A stretch of DNA of 64,000 bases from Photobacterium frigidiphilum (GCF_003025615.1 NZ_PYMJ01000022.1:1-64000), one strand, 5' to 3'; positions 48,050 through 57,587 are shown, counted from the stretch's first letter. The notes: generated by a model not told the origin, from the letters alone. Numbers and translations: made by a program.

Positions 48050-49513
48050 ATGTCAAATATTGCTAATACTGAAATCAATGCGCAAGTTATCCGTTCTAAT
48101 TACGATAGAACTGCCCTTAAGAGCCGTATCGTTCATTTAGGTTTTGGGGCATTCCACCGTGCTCACCAAGCGTTATTCACAAGTGAAATGTTAGAAAAAA
48201 ACGGTAGTGATTGGGGGATTTGTGAAATTAACCTGTTCGGTGGTGAAGTTCTTATCAAGCAACTGCGCGAGCAAGACCACTTATACACGGTGGCAGAAAA
48301 AGGTGCCGACGCGACTACAGTGAAAATGGTCGGTTCTGTGACTGAATCTCTGCATCCTGTACTTGACGGACAACGTGCCGTACTTGAAAAAATGGCAGAA
48401 GAACAGGTTGCTATTGTATCAATGACGATTACAGAAAAAGGGTATTGTGCCGACCCTGCCACAGGTCGTTTAGATAAAAACAATAGTCTAATTAAAGCGG
48501 ATTTAGCTAACCCAAGCGAGCCAAAATCTGCCATTGGTTACATTGTTGAAGCTTTGCGCATTCGTCGTGAACTAAACATCAACCCCTTCACAGTCATGTC
48601 TTGCGACAACGTGCAAGAAAATGGTCATGTTGCCCGCGCAGCAGTGTTAGATTTTGCAATGCTAGTAGATAAAGAGCTTGCTGGTTGGATTGAAGCTAAC
48701 GTAACTTTCCCATGCACTATGGTCGATCGTATTGTGCCAGCGGCAACTGCTGAAACATTAGCTGAAATCACAACCTTAGTCGGTGTTGAAGACCCATGTG
48801 GTATCGCTTGTGAACCATTCAGACAATGGGTTATTGAAGATAACTTCGTCAATGGTCGTCCTGAATGGAACATCGTGGGCGCTGAATTCGTTACTGATGT
48901 TGTGCCTTTCGAAGAAATGAAGCTGCGTATGCTCAATGGTAGCCACTCTTTCTTAGCCTACCTTGGCTATTTGGGGGGCTACGCGCACATCTCTGACACC
49001 ATGACCAATGAAAGCTACCGTAAAGCAGCTTTCGACATGATGATGAAAGCACAAGCACCGACCCTAAACATGCCTGAAGGCACCGATTTAGAAGGTTACG
49101 CAAACCTGCTTATCAACCGCTTCACCAACCCAAGCCTGAAGCACCAAACATGGCAGATCGCGATGGATGGTAGCCAAAAGATCCCTCAACGTATGGGTGG
49201 CTCATTACGTTTCCACCTTGACGCTGGTTCTGACTACAAATGGCTGGCAATGGGCATTGCAGGTTGGATGACATACGTCAGCGGTTCTGACGAAAAAGCG
49301 AACCCGATAGATGTTCGCGACCCTATGGTCGACCTATTTAAAGAGATCTACCAGCAACACGGTATTAATGCTTCTGTGGTTAAAGCACTTCTGGGCATTG
49401 AAGCAATCTTCGGCACCGATCTGATTAAGAACGAAGAATTGGTTACAGCTGTAACCGACGCTTATCAGCTAATAATCACTGACGGCGCTCGTGCTGCGGT
49501 TGCATCTCTTTAA
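48050..49513 (+). CDS. uxuB: D-fructuronate reductase (mannonate oxidoreductase)
   Basis: A 487-residue polyol dehydrogenase of the mannitol dehydrogenase family that interconverts fructuronate and mannonate with NAD(H). The nucleotide-binding region VHLGFGAFHRAHQALF lies at residues 27-42, and the catalytic-domain block KLRMLNGSHSFLAYLGYL is near residue 290. Length equals the UxuB family. It follows the TRAP genes after 82 bases and precedes uxaC. Confidence 0.93.
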   Translation: MSNIANTEINAQVIRSNYDRTALKSRIVHLGFGAFHRAHQALFTSEMLEKNGSDWGICEINLFGGEVLIKQLREQDHLYTVAEKGADATTVKMVGSVTESLHPVLDGQRAVLEKMAEEQVAIVSMTITEKGYCADPATGRLDKNNSLIKADLANPSEPKSAIGYIVEALRIRRELNINPFTVMSCDNVQENGHVARAAVLDFAMLVDKELAGWIEANVTFPCTMVDRIVPAATAETLAEITTLVGVEDPCGIACEPFRQWVIEDNFVNGRPEWNIVGAEFVTDVVPFEEMKLRMLNGSHSFLAYLGYLGGYAHISDTMTNESYRKAAFDMMMKAQAPTLNMPEGTDLEGYANLLINRFTNPSLKHQTWQIAMDGSQKIPQRMGGSLRFHLDAGSDYKWLAMGIAGWMTYVSGSDEKANPIDVRDPMVDLFKEIYQQHGINASVVKALLGIEAIFGTDLIKNEELVTAVTDAYQLIITDGARAAVASL

Positions 49514-49571
49514 TTAATTCTATCCCTTCGACTGATACACCTTTCGAGGGGATACTTTTCTGGAGTCATCT

Positions 49572-50996
49572 ATGAAAGCTTTTCTATGTGAAGATTTTCT
49601 TCTAACCAATGACATTGCACGCCGTTTATATCATGACTTCGCGAAAGACATGCCGATCTATGATTACCATTGTCATCTCAATGCACAAGAAGTCGCAGAT
49701 AACCGTCGATTCGATAATCTGGGTCAAATGTGGCTAGAAGGCGATCACTACAAATGGCGCGGTATGCGCGCTGCAGGTATTAGTGAGTCGCTCATCACGG
49801 GTAAAGAAACCTCTGATTTTGAAAAATACATGGCATGGGCTAAAACAGTACCACAGACACTGGGCAATCCACTGTACCACTGGACTCACCTAGAATTACG
49901 TCGTCCATTTGGTATCACTGGCAAACTATTCAGCCCTGAAACCGCTGAAGATATCTGGCACGAATGTAACGAAATGCTCGCGAGCCCAGAATTTTCTGCG
50001 CGCGGTATCATGAAACAAATGAACGTGGTTATGGCGGGCACAACGGATGATCCCATCCATACACTAGAACATCACAAAACCATTGCTGAAGATGATACTT
50101 GTGACATTGAAGTTGCACCAAGCTGGCGTCCTGATCGTGCATTTAAAGTAGAACTCGAAGGCTTTGCTGATTATATGCAGCAGTTAGGTCAAGTCGCTGA
50201 TATTGAAATCCGCCGTTTTTCTGATTTACTGACTGCGCTTGATCGTCGTCTTGATCACTTTGCCGCTCATGGTTGTCGCGCAGCTGATCACGGTATTGAA
50301 ATACTACGTTATGCTGCCATTCCATCAGAAGCCGATCTTGATGGCATGCTGACTCGTCGTTTAAATGGCGAATCACTTGAAGAAAAACAAGTCGATCAAT
50401 TTACCACTGCCGTTCAAGTTTGGCTTGGTCAGCAGTACGCAAAACGTGGCTGGGTAATGCAACTCCACTTAGGCGCACAGCGTAATAACAGCACCCGCAT
50501 GTTCAAGCTACTGGGTGCGGATACAGGCTTTGATTCAATGTCTGATCGCCCATTTGCCCTTGAGTTAGCTTCGTTACTCAATGCGATGGACATCACTAAT
50601 GAACTACCAAAAACCATTCTTTATTGCCTAAATCCACGTGATAACGAGATGATGGCAACGATGATCGGTAACTTCCAAGGTGACGGCATTGCAGGCAAAG
50701 TACAGTTCGGTTCAGGTTGGTGGTTCAACGATCAAAAAGACGGCATGCAACGCCAGATGGAACAGTTATCTCAACTGGGCCTGTTAAGCCAGTTTGTGGG
50801 TATGCTTACCGATTCTCGTAGCTTCTTGTCATACACTCGACATGAGTATTTCCGTCGTATTCTGTGCAACATGATTGGTCAGTGGGTTGAGAATGGCGAA
50901 GCACCAAATGATATGAATCTATTAAGTCAGATGATTAAAGATATTTGCTTTAATAATGCGAAAACTTACTTCAAACTACCTGGAGAGTATGCATGA
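49572..50996 (+). CDS. uxaC: Glucuronate (uronate) isomerase
   Basis: A 474-residue enzyme that isomerises D-glucuronate to D-fructuronate (and galacturonate to tagaturonate). It has the amidohydrolase-related metal site [20 protein letters not shown] at about residues 28-47 and [20 protein letters not shown] near residue 296, which are UxaC hallmarks. It overlaps kdgK by 4 bases (ATGA). No uxaA or uxaB is present nearby, so the locus favours the glucuronate branch. Confidence 0.95.
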   Translation: MKAFLCEDFLLTNDIARRLYHDFAKDMPIYDYHCHLNAQEVADNRRFDNLGQMWLEGDHYKWRGMRAAGISESLITGKETSDFEKYMAWAKTVPQTLGNPLYHWTHLELRRPFGITGKLFSPETAEDIWHECNEMLASPEFSARGIMKQMNVVMAGTTDDPIHTLEHHKTIAEDDTCDIEVAPSWRPDRAFKVELEGFADYMQQLGQVADIEIRRFSDLLTALDRRLDHFAAHGCRAADHGIEILRYAAIPSEADLDGMLTRRLNGESLEEKQVDQFTTAVQVWLGQQYAKRGWVMQLHLGAQRNNSTRMFKLLGADTGFDSMSDRPFALELASLLNAMDITNELPKTILYCLNPRDNEMMATMIGNFQGDGIAGKVQFGSGWWFNDQKDGMQRQMEQLSQLGLLSQFVGMLTDSRSFLSYTRHEYFRRILCNMIGQWVENGEAPNDMNLLSQMIKDICFNNAKTYFKLPGEYA

Positions 50997-51964
50997 AACG
51001 CATCGCAATTATCGGCGAATGCATGATAGAGCTTAATGGCGCCTCTTTTGGCACCATGCAGCAAGCCTATGGCGGCGATTCACTGAATACTGCGGTATAT
51101 ATGGCACGTACTGCAGGGCAATCTGTCGAAATTGATTACATCAGTGCGCTCGGTACAGATATTATCAGTAACGGTATGATTTCACGTTGGCAGCAAGAAG
51201 GTATCAATACCGAACACGTGTTACGTGATAAAACACGTCAGCCGGGTTTATATTTGATCCAACTTGATGAGCAAGGTGAACGTACATTCCTGTATTGGCG
51301 TAACCAATCGGCGGCACGCTATCTTGTTCGTCACCCTGACTTTGCACAGATAGAACTTCATTTGCAGACCGTTGATATGGTCTATGTCAGTGGTATTAGC
51401 TTAGCGATTTTACCCGCGGAAGATCGTCAACAATTAGTCACATTGCTTGGACAACTGTCTAGCAATGGCGTTGAAATTGCCTTTGATTCCAACTATCGCC
51501 CTGCGTTGTGGGAAAGTGCCGATGAAGCACGTAAGTGCTACAAGCAAATATTGTCGTTTACCAACCTTGCATTAGTGACTGACGACGACGAAGAAACCTT
51601 GTGGGGAGATACATCATCACAAGCAACATTGGAGCGTTTACAGACCGCTGGCGTAAAAAAAGTTGTACTTAAAATGGGGCCGAAAGGTTGCTTATATACT
51701 GATTTCAACGCTGATACTCCAGAACTTATTGGTACAACGCCAGTAGAAACGGTTATTGATACAACATCGGCTGGCGATTCATTTAATGCCGGTTTTTTAT
51801 CGGGTTACCTTACCGATAAAACACCACGAGAAGCGGCGCTTCAGGGCCATCAGTTAGCTGGTACGGTGATCCAGCACAAAGGGGCGATTATCCCATGTTA
51901 TGCCACCGAAGCGATGGATTTTAATATCCACTCGACCGCTTCAACCACAACAACAAAATTATAA
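50993..51964 (+). CDS. kdgK: 2-dehydro-3-deoxygluconokinase
   Basis: A 323-residue PfkB-family sugar kinase phosphorylating KDG to KDPG. It opens with [11 protein letters not shown], shows the substrate-side [13 protein letters not shown] and ends with the PfkB ATP-site signature [14 protein letters not shown] with catalytic Asp near residue 262. It overlaps uxaC by ATGA and is followed by eda 13 bases later. Confidence 0.93.
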   Translation: MKRIAIIGECMIELNGASFGTMQQAYGGDSLNTAVYMARTAGQSVEIDYISALGTDIISNGMISRWQQEGINTEHVLRDKTRQPGLYLIQLDEQGERTFLYWRNQSAARYLVRHPDFAQIELHLQTVDMVYVSGISLAILPAEDRQQLVTLLGQLSSNGVEIAFDSNYRPALWESADEARKCYKQILSFTNLALVTDDDEETLWGDTSSQATLERLQTAGVKKVVLKMGPKGCLYTDFNADTPELIGTTPVETVIDTTSAGDSFNAGFLSGYLTDKTPREAALQGHQLAGTVIQHKGAIIPCYATEAMDFNIHSTASTTTTKL

Positions 51965-51977
51965 AGGAAGTCAGACA

Positions 51978-52604
51978 ATGAGCACCATTGCACAACAACT
52001 AGCCGAAATTAAAGTTATTCCAGTTATCGCTATCGACCGCGCTGAAGACATTATTCCTCTGGGTAAAGCATTGGCTGAAAATGGTCTACCTGCCGCTGAG
52101 ATCACTTTTCGTTCAGATGCAGCAGTAGAGGCAATTCGTCTACTTCGCGAAGCCCAACCAGATATGCTAATCGGTGCTGGTACGGTACTTAACCGCGAAC
52201 AAGCACTGGCGGCGAAAGAAGCAGGAGCAACGTTTGTTGTCTCTCCTGGCTTAAACCCGACAACCGTTAAAGCATGTCAGGAAATTGGCATCGATATCGT
52301 TCCTGGTGTTAACAACCCAAGTGCGGTTGAAGCCGCGTTAGAACTTGGCCTAACCACATTAAAGTTCTTCCCTGCTGAAGCATCTGGCGGCATTAATATG
52401 CTGAAATCTCTGCTTGCGCCGTATACACAAATCCAGCTAATGCCTACAGGTGGCATTAACATTAACAATGTAAAAGACTACCTCGCTATTGACCGAGTTT
52501 ACGCATGTGGTGGTACTTGGATGGTCGATAAGACGATGATCAACGAAGGCCGTTGGGATGAAATTGGTCGTTTAGCGCGTGAAGCTGCCGACTTAGTGAA
52601 ATAA
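51978..52604 (+). CDS. eda: KDPG aldolase
   Basis: A 208-residue class I aldolase splitting 2-keto-3-deoxy-6-phosphogluconate into pyruvate and glyceraldehyde-3-phosphate. The Schiff-base Lys sits in TLKFFPAEASGG, and the catalytic Glu in AAEITFRSDAA. AAGGAAG precedes the ATG at 51978; the frame extending back to 51900 lies within kdgK. It ends the uxuB-uxaC-kdgK-eda block. Confidence 0.95.
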   Translation: MSTIAQQLAEIKVIPVIAIDRAEDIIPLGKALAENGLPAAEITFRSDAAVEAIRLLREAQPDMLIGAGTVLNREQALAAKEAGATFVVSPGLNPTTVKACQEIGIDIVPGVNNPSAVEAALELGLTTLKFFPAEASGGINMLKSLLAPYTQIQLMPTGGININNVKDYLAIDRVYACGGTWMVDKTMINEGRWDEIGRLAREAADLVK

Positions 52605-52632
52605 TTGATATATATAGCAGCTAAACAATATT

Positions 52633-52660
52633 AAGGCTTCCATCTGGAGGCCTTTCTTTT
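52633..52660 (+). terminator. Terminator after eda
   Basis: AAGGCTTCCA and TGGAGGCCTT pair with one mismatch and are followed by TCTTTT, about 30 bases past the stop. Confidence 0.8.
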
Positions 52661-52708
52661 ACTGAGAATACGCGATAACAATAGATTACTGAACGAGGGA
52701 ACGTCACA

Positions 52709-53401
52709 ATGAACATTAGCTTTCTTTACACCCTTCAAGCCAACGAAGTGCTCTTTAAGCCATATATTGATAAATATCTGAAAGACCTGCCTGTTACGGT
52801 TTCACACCATACCAATGAACGTTTATTACAAAAGGCCATGGAAGACGGTTTAACCGAACAAGTCGCCAGTGACGTACAGAAAACCATCACCGAAATTGCA
52901 GCAAGTAATGCTGATATCATTATTTGCACCTGCTCTACTATTGGTGATTTAGCTGAAAAAACACCCTATATTTCGGCGAAGGTTATTCGCGTTGATCGCC
53001 CAATGGCAGAAGCAGCTATTCAACATAACAATATATTGGTACTTGCAGCCCTTTCTAGCACATTAAAGCCTACCGTTGCGTTATTGCATTCCGTTAATAC
53101 CAAAGGGAAAACGAGCAAGCATCTAGAGCAATCAACAGCTCAACGAAAAAAGCAGCCATTCATCCAAACGGAGTTAGTACCTAAAGCCTGGCCTTATTAT
53201 TTTGCTGGTAATACAGAAATGTATGCTAGAACAATCGCAGCACATATTAATGCGGTAAAGACCAAACCAGATATTGTTGTATTAGCGCAAGCATCTATGG
53301 CACCTGCAACACTGTATTGTAATAAGAGCAGCTTTGAAATATTAACGAGCCCTGAGCTATGCCTTCGTTACCTTGCAGAGGCAGTAAAGCTACATGCCTG
53401 A
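52709..53401 (+). CDS. Asp/Glu racemase-fold protein, function unknown
   Basis: A 230-residue protein resembling the Asp/Glu/hydantoin racemase superfamily: one catalytic-type cysteine region is seen in DIIICTCSTIGDLAE (about residues 71-85). At the second cysteine position the sequence reads VVLAQASMAPAT, with Ser instead of Cys. Lack of the second cysteine makes racemisation doubtful. GAGGGA precedes the ATG. The next gene (YgjV-like) overlaps its end by 8 bases. Confidence 0.7.
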   Translation: MNISFLYTLQANEVLFKPYIDKYLKDLPVTVSHHTNERLLQKAMEDGLTEQVASDVQKTITEIAASNADIIICTCSTIGDLAEKTPYISAKVIRVDRPMAEAAIQHNNILVLAALSSTLKPTVALLHSVNTKGKTSKHLEQSTAQRKKQPFIQTELVPKAWPYYFAGNTEMYARTIAAHINAVKTKPDIVVLAQASMAPATLYCNKSSFEILTSPELCLRYLAEAVKLHA

Positions 53402-53900
53402 ATTAGATTTCCCACAAACTATTGGTATTGTTGCTTTTTTAATCGGCGCGACAGCATTTTTGCATCAAGATGGACATAAGTTTCGGCTTCATCTAACCGT
53501 ATTTCAAATTGTTCTTTGCTCTCACTTCATTTTAATGGGTGCGGTTACTGCCGCCGTAGGCTGTGGAATCAGCGCGCTACGCAGTTATGCCTCTACCAGA
53601 ACGCAATCTAGCCCCGTAATGTGGTTTTTTATTGGATTATTATGGGTAATGGGATTACCCAATGTTGAGTATAGCTATGAAATTTTGACCATCTTTGGGG
53701 CATCAGTGGCCACCTGGAGCTTATTTAAAGCTCAAGGTATTCATATGCGCTTATTAATTCTATTTAATTCATTTTGTTGGCTAACGAATAATTTATTATT
53801 AGGTTCGATTGGCGGCACAATGATGGAAGCAACGTTTATTATCGTGAACGCAGTGACTATCTATAAAATGTATCGTAATTCCAAACAACTCACTGTCTAG
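53394..53900 (+). CDS. ygjV: YgjV-family inner membrane protein
   Basis: A 168-residue protein with about five membrane helices and the YgjV pattern (FPQTIGIVAFLIGATAFLHQ at the start, then FQIVLCSHFILMGAVTAAVG and ISALRSYAS). Function is unknown. In E. coli ygjV lies next to uxaCA and sstT, so its presence beside hexuronate genes is consistent. It is translationally coupled to the racemase-fold gene. A decayed copy of its 3' two thirds is at 57841-58128. Confidence 0.85.
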   Translation: MPELDFPQTIGIVAFLIGATAFLHQDGHKFRLHLTVFQIVLCSHFILMGAVTAAVGCGISALRSYASTRTQSSPVMWFFIGLLWVMGLPNVEYSYEILTIFGASVATWSLFKAQGIHMRLLILFNSFCWLTNNLLLGSIGGTMMEATFIIVNAVTIYKMYRNSKQLTV

Positions 53901-53934
53901 TGAGTTATAACAATCGTAAATTACCTAAAATAAT

Positions 53935-53978
53935 CATCCCCATAATATAACACCATCATTGATGGGGATGTTTTATTA
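53935..53978 (+). terminator. Terminator between ygjV and the convergent minus-strand pair
   Basis: CATCCCC and GGGGATG pair across about 25 bases with TTTT behind. It can act in both directions. Confidence 0.6.
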
Positions 53979-53996
53979 AAAACTGTATCACACTGA

Positions 53997-54377
53997 CTAT
54001 ATAGCAACTAACAAACCATGTTCTTGTTTCATTTCTGGTATAAATGCCAATTTGTCTGCCGACATTTTTAATCCACTCGGCATCTGAATATGATTAACAG
54101 TCCAAACAACGCAACCTTGCGGTAAGTTAAGTAAGCTTCTTACTTGAGAATACAGTTTTCCATCATTGAATTCATCCGATATTGGTGATGCTTTCCCCTG
54201 CCAAGCCCCCATTACTTGCTGCTGACTAACGGGTAAATCTAAGTACAAGATTTCAGGTTCTACATCTTTAATCACTTTCAAACATAAACGAGCACCGCCA
54301 TTATCACACTTTTCAACCCATAATCGATGCGGAATATTACTGTCGTCCCAAGTAAGTACATTAATATATTGATTCAT
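53997..54377 (-). CDS. Conserved-looking protein of unknown function in the hexuronate region
   Basis: A 126-residue soluble protein without signal peptide or membrane helix, starting MNQYINVLTWDDSNIPHRLW. AGGTG precedes the ATG. It follows the YhcH-family gene by 8 bases, so the two form one transcript under the palindrome at 54948. I do not recognise the family; a beta-rich sugar-binding or enzyme fold is only a guess. Confidence 0.7.
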   Translation of the reverse strand: MNQYINVLTWDDSNIPHRLWVEKCDNGGARLCLKVIKDVEPEILYLDLPVSQQQVMGAWQGKASPISDEFNDGKLYSQVRSLLNLPQGCVVWTVNHIQMPSGLKMSADKLAFIPEMKQEHGLLVAI

Positions 54378-54385
54378 GTTTTCAC

Positions 54386-54853
54386 CTAATTAACTAACGT
54401 TCTATCGATTTTAATAACTACTTTTTTAACTGGAGCAGGCGCATTAACCGCGATTAATGGGCGATGTGGCTGTTCAGCAGTAAAAATAATAAAATCGCCA
54501 GACTGTAGCGTTACAAATTGTTCATTAATAATATCTTCACTAAAGGCAATGTCTTTTTCTTCAAATAACTCTTCATCTAACGATAAAAATGGATGTTCGC
54601 TATAACCGAATGTTTCTTCACCTTCTAATACTATTTGCACATCAATATATTTTTGGTGACATTCAGAACGCCTTTTTTCTAATTGCTCTGTATGGTCATT
54701 AACAATAAAGAAAAATGCTTTATCTTCTAATAGTGGATAAGTACCTACTTCAACATTATGCTCTAAAATGTTCTTTACGCTATTTATACATTCCATTATT
54801 TTTTCAGGTAAATCTGAAACTAAATGTAACTGGCTTAAATTACCTTTAAACAA
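54386..54853 (-). CDS. YhcH/YjgK/YiaL family protein
   Basis: A 155-residue cupin-like protein (DUF386), with family motifs RSECHQKYIDVQIVLEGEE and SGDFIIFTAEQPHRP that hold the metal-site residues. Relatives occur with sialic acid, gulonate and uronate genes and may act as sugar anomerases or isomerases. The best start is a TTG at 54853 (MFKGNLSQLH) with AGAGG five bases upstream, giving the family length; the ATG-type frame at 54949 adds 32 residues not found in the family and runs to the edge of the operator. Confidence 0.85.
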   Translation of the reverse strand: MFKGNLSQLHLVSDLPEKIMECINSVKNILEHNVEVGTYPLLEDKAFFFIVNDHTEQLEKRRSECHQKYIDVQIVLEGEETFGYSEHPFLSLDEELFEEKDIAFSEDIINEQFVTLQSGDFIIFTAEQPHRPLIAVNAPAPVKKVVIKIDRTLVN

Positions 54854-54947
54854 AATAACCTCTATTAATTTTAATGGTTTAAAAAGCAAAGTATTACCAA
54901 AAGGTATCTTTACTGACAGGGTGTAAACATTATATACCACCACAAGC

Positions 54948-54963
54948 AATTGGTTGACCAGTT
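54948..54963. promoter_or_regulatory. Candidate hexuronate-regulon operator before the YhcH-family gene
   Basis: AATTGGTTGACCAGTT matches the palindrome with one changed base in the right arm, about 95 bases upstream of the proposed TTG start. Confidence 0.7.
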
Positions 54964-55002
54964 AGTGTTGGTTTATTGATCTTGATCCGTATTCATATAT
55001 AA

Positions 55003-55032
55003 AAAATGCCAGATAATTATCTGGCATTTTAT
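55003..55032 (-). terminator. Terminator of the GH3 gene
   Basis: AAAATGCCAGATAA and TTATCTGGCATTTT form a perfect stem, flanked by A and T runs, 28 bases past the GH3 stop. Confidence 0.88.
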
Positions 55033-55059
55033 CTCGCTTAAATCACTAAACTCATTTAT

Positions 55060-57318
55060 TTACTTGTAGTTTAATCCGTGACCGAATGGATATAGCTCAT
55101 CACCTTCTTTGTAACCCGGAGCATCAGAATGTTGATCAAGAATCGCCTGAGCACTGTTAGCCAAGGCAAATGGTAGTTTACCGGTAGGTTTAAACTCACC
55201 GCTGATAACATCCATCACAGCACGATCATCCGAACCAAATGTTGCTAGTATCGCGCCAGCACCCTTCAAGCCACTGATATCATCCAGCACATATGGCTGA
55301 CGGAAGTACACAGAAAGCACGGTATTTTCAGCACCAACCTCCCCCATCACAGCTTGGATATCTTCTAGAGACGGAGTAATTACCCAAGACTCAGATTTAG
55401 CCATGCCAGTGAAATCAAGCACTGATAGTTCATCGAAATCAGAACCACCAAATACTAATGCACGGTTAGTGGGAGTATCACCCGTAATAACTGCCGGAAT
55501 ATTATCAACACGCACTCGAATTAATGCGTAATCATTACCTGTCGCAACTTCTACTTTATTACCTTCAGCGTCATCACCGATAGTTACATCGTAACCGTAC
55601 TCTTTAGCGATTTCGCCATCCATACCCATGGTATACAGGCTCGATGTCGTAGGTAATGGCAAAGTTGCATCTGTATTTTCAAGTAATACAACGGCTTTAC
55701 GCTGTGCTAGCTGAGCTTTTTCTTGAAAATTTGCATTACCAACAATAGCGTTCGCTTTGTCGGCATCGACATAAGCATTTTCAAACAGCCCTAAGTCAAA
55801 TTGAACTTCCAGAAGACGTTTAACTGACTCGTCAATACGTGCTTCAGAAACTAAACCTTGCTCAACCACAGTACGAATTTCTGCATTACTCTTGAACCCA
55901 GAAAATACATCTGTACCTGCCTCAATGGCGATAACAAATTGCTCTGTCTTGTCTTTATCCTGTAGACCCCAAGCACGATTATTGTGCATCATCTCATAAT
56001 CAGTATGCACTTCATTTTGATCATTGATGATACCCGTATCGGAATTAATAACCCCTTTAAAGCCCAGTTCTTTACGCAGAAGGCCATCTAAGATGCCTTT
56101 CGAGAAAGCAACACCAACATTACCCGCAGGCGTACCGACGCTAGTAGAGTAATCATTGTTCGGTACACGGACGGTATCTTTCACGCGTTCATGTAGAAGA
56201 TCGCCTAGAGGTATACCACCTGCATCCAAGTCCGTCCTATCAGGATTGTTGATTGACCACTCACCACCACCAACTATTCCGTAGTAAGGCATCATTGCAG
56301 CAACACCTGCATCAATCGCTGCAATAAATGGTTTGACGTGGTAATCAAAATTACCCGCCGGATAGCTCTGATGTTGACCTGCAATATAATGTGGATCTGC
56401 CCCAAGGAACTGCGGGCCGCCACCAGGGAAGTGCTTCATGGTTAGTACGATACTGTCGGAGGAAACGTCTTTACCTTGTAGGTTGCCAACCAAAGATGTC
56501 ATAATTTCTGAAGCCAGATCTGCATCTTCTGTAAAAGTTTCATGCACACGATACCAACGCGGTTCAGTCGCGAGATCTGCCATATAACCGTACATACCAC
56601 GCAGACCAATAGCATTCCACTCAGCACGCATAATATTACCGAATTCACCGATCAACGCCATATCACCCGTAGCGGCAAGCCCACCTTCTTTCGGCCATGA
56701 CGAGAAAGCACCTGAATCAACATTGATACCCGCTTTAGCATTAGGGTCGATATGGTTACGCGCATTCGATTTAAATAACGCAGGGATACCCAAACGAGTA
56801 CGTTCGGTCAACTCCTGCATGCTATTCATATACTGAGCAGCTTCCATCGGGCTGATTTTATAGTTAGCCCCCATTGGCCCGCCTGCACCACCATCTTGTC
56901 GCTCTTCATCAGTAAGTGCATTAATCTCGTCTTGAGTCAGAATCGTATTACGGAAGATAAAACGATTCATCATCTGACGATTGACCAAATTTTGGTGTTC
57001 GCTACCAACATATCCATAAGCTTCAGCATTCAAAGTGTCGATCAGCATCATGCCGACTTTTTCTTCGAGAGTCATACGGCTGACTAGGTCAGCAGCACGT
57101 TCTGCCGACGTTAAACGCCAATCCTCATAAGGTGCAAGCTTGCCATCACCATTAGCATCACGGAATTGGTAACCATCAACGTTAAGAATGTCGTGAACTT
57201 TCGATTGAACAATTGGTTGGAGAAGATCATCTTTGCCGTCACTTGAACTTGATGAATTACAACCAGCAAGAATAAGTACTGCGGCAATTGGGGCGAGGGT
57301 AAAGAGTTTACGGTTCAT
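55060..57318 (-). CDS. Glycoside hydrolase family 3 lipoprotein
   Basis: A 752-residue exo-glycosidase, beta-glucosidase-like by family. The lipoprotein signal ends at LAGC (about residue 20), followed by a Ser/Asp linker, then the GH3 TIM-barrel domain (MTLEEKVGMM near residue 82; KHFPGGG near residue 290). The nucleophile is Asp427 in GVINSDTGI, and a C-terminal domain carries the KLPFAL and YPFGHGL blocks. AAGGAT precedes the ATG. Its palindromic operator ties it to the hexuronate genes, so it may release uronic acid or linked sugars from oligosaccharides at the outer membrane. Linkage specificity cannot be read from the sequence. Confidence 0.9.
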   Translation of the reverse strand: MNRKLFTLAPIAAVLILAGCNSSSSSDGKDDLLQPIVQSKVHDILNVDGYQFRDANGDGKLAPYEDWRLTSAERAADLVSRMTLEEKVGMMLIDTLNAEAYGYVGSEHQNLVNRQMMNRFIFRNTILTQDEINALTDEERQDGGAGGPMGANYKISPMEAAQYMNSMQELTERTRLGIPALFKSNARNHIDPNAKAGINVDSGAFSSWPKEGGLAATGDMALIGEFGNIMRAEWNAIGLRGMYGYMADLATEPRWYRVHETFTEDADLASEIMTSLVGNLQGKDVSSDSIVLTMKHFPGGGPQFLGADPHYIAGQHQSYPAGNFDYHVKPFIAAIDAGVAAMMPYYGIVGGGEWSINNPDRTDLDAGGIPLGDLLHERVKDTVRVPNNDYSTSVGTPAGNVGVAFSKGILDGLLRKELGFKGVINSDTGIINDQNEVHTDYEMMHNNRAWGLQDKDKTEQFVIAIEAGTDVFSGFKSNAEIRTVVEQGLVSEARIDESVKRLLEVQFDLGLFENAYVDADKANAIVGNANFQEKAQLAQRKAVVLLENTDATLPLPTTSSLYTMGMDGEIAKEYGYDVTIGDDAEGNKVEVATGNDYALIRVRVDNIPAVITGDTPTNRALVFGGSDFDELSVLDFTGMAKSESWVITPSLEDIQAVMGEVGAENTVLSVYFRQPYVLDDISGLKGAGAILATFGSDDRAVMDVISGEFKPTGKLPFALANSAQAILDQHSDAPGYKEGDELYPFGHGLNYK

Positions 57319-57384
57319 AAGAATCCTTATTATTATGTGCCACTGCTATCCGAACAGTTTCAATAATATAGGTAGCAAACCAAA

Positions 57385-57396
57385 TTGGTTAACCAA
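57385..57396. promoter_or_regulatory. Candidate hexuronate-regulon operator before the GH3 gene
   Basis: TTGGTTAACCAA is a perfect palindrome 67 bases upstream of the GH3 start, identical to the site before dctQ. A half-site (GATCAACCAATT) follows at 57418-57429. Confidence 0.75.
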
Positions 57397-57527
57397 AAAT
57401 GCAGAATATGCCAGTTAGATCAACCAATTTTAATGACTTGCATTTATTACTCACAAAAATATGCTTACATTTTATAACAATACGTATTTTGTTAAATAGG
57501 TCACAGAAGAATTAGCACTCACGTGGC

Positions 57528-57542
57528 ATTGGTAGACCAATT
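57528..57542. promoter_or_regulatory. Second candidate operator upstream of the GH3 gene
   Basis: ATTGGTAGACCAATT has both 6-base arms of the shared palindrome. It is 210 bases upstream of the GH3 start and next to the dctM scar, so it may be an upstream GH3 site or a leftover of an older promoter. Confidence 0.55.
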
Positions 57543-57587
57543 TTGGGAAGTGTTCAGGTACTTGTCTAGGTTGGCATAATACACAAT

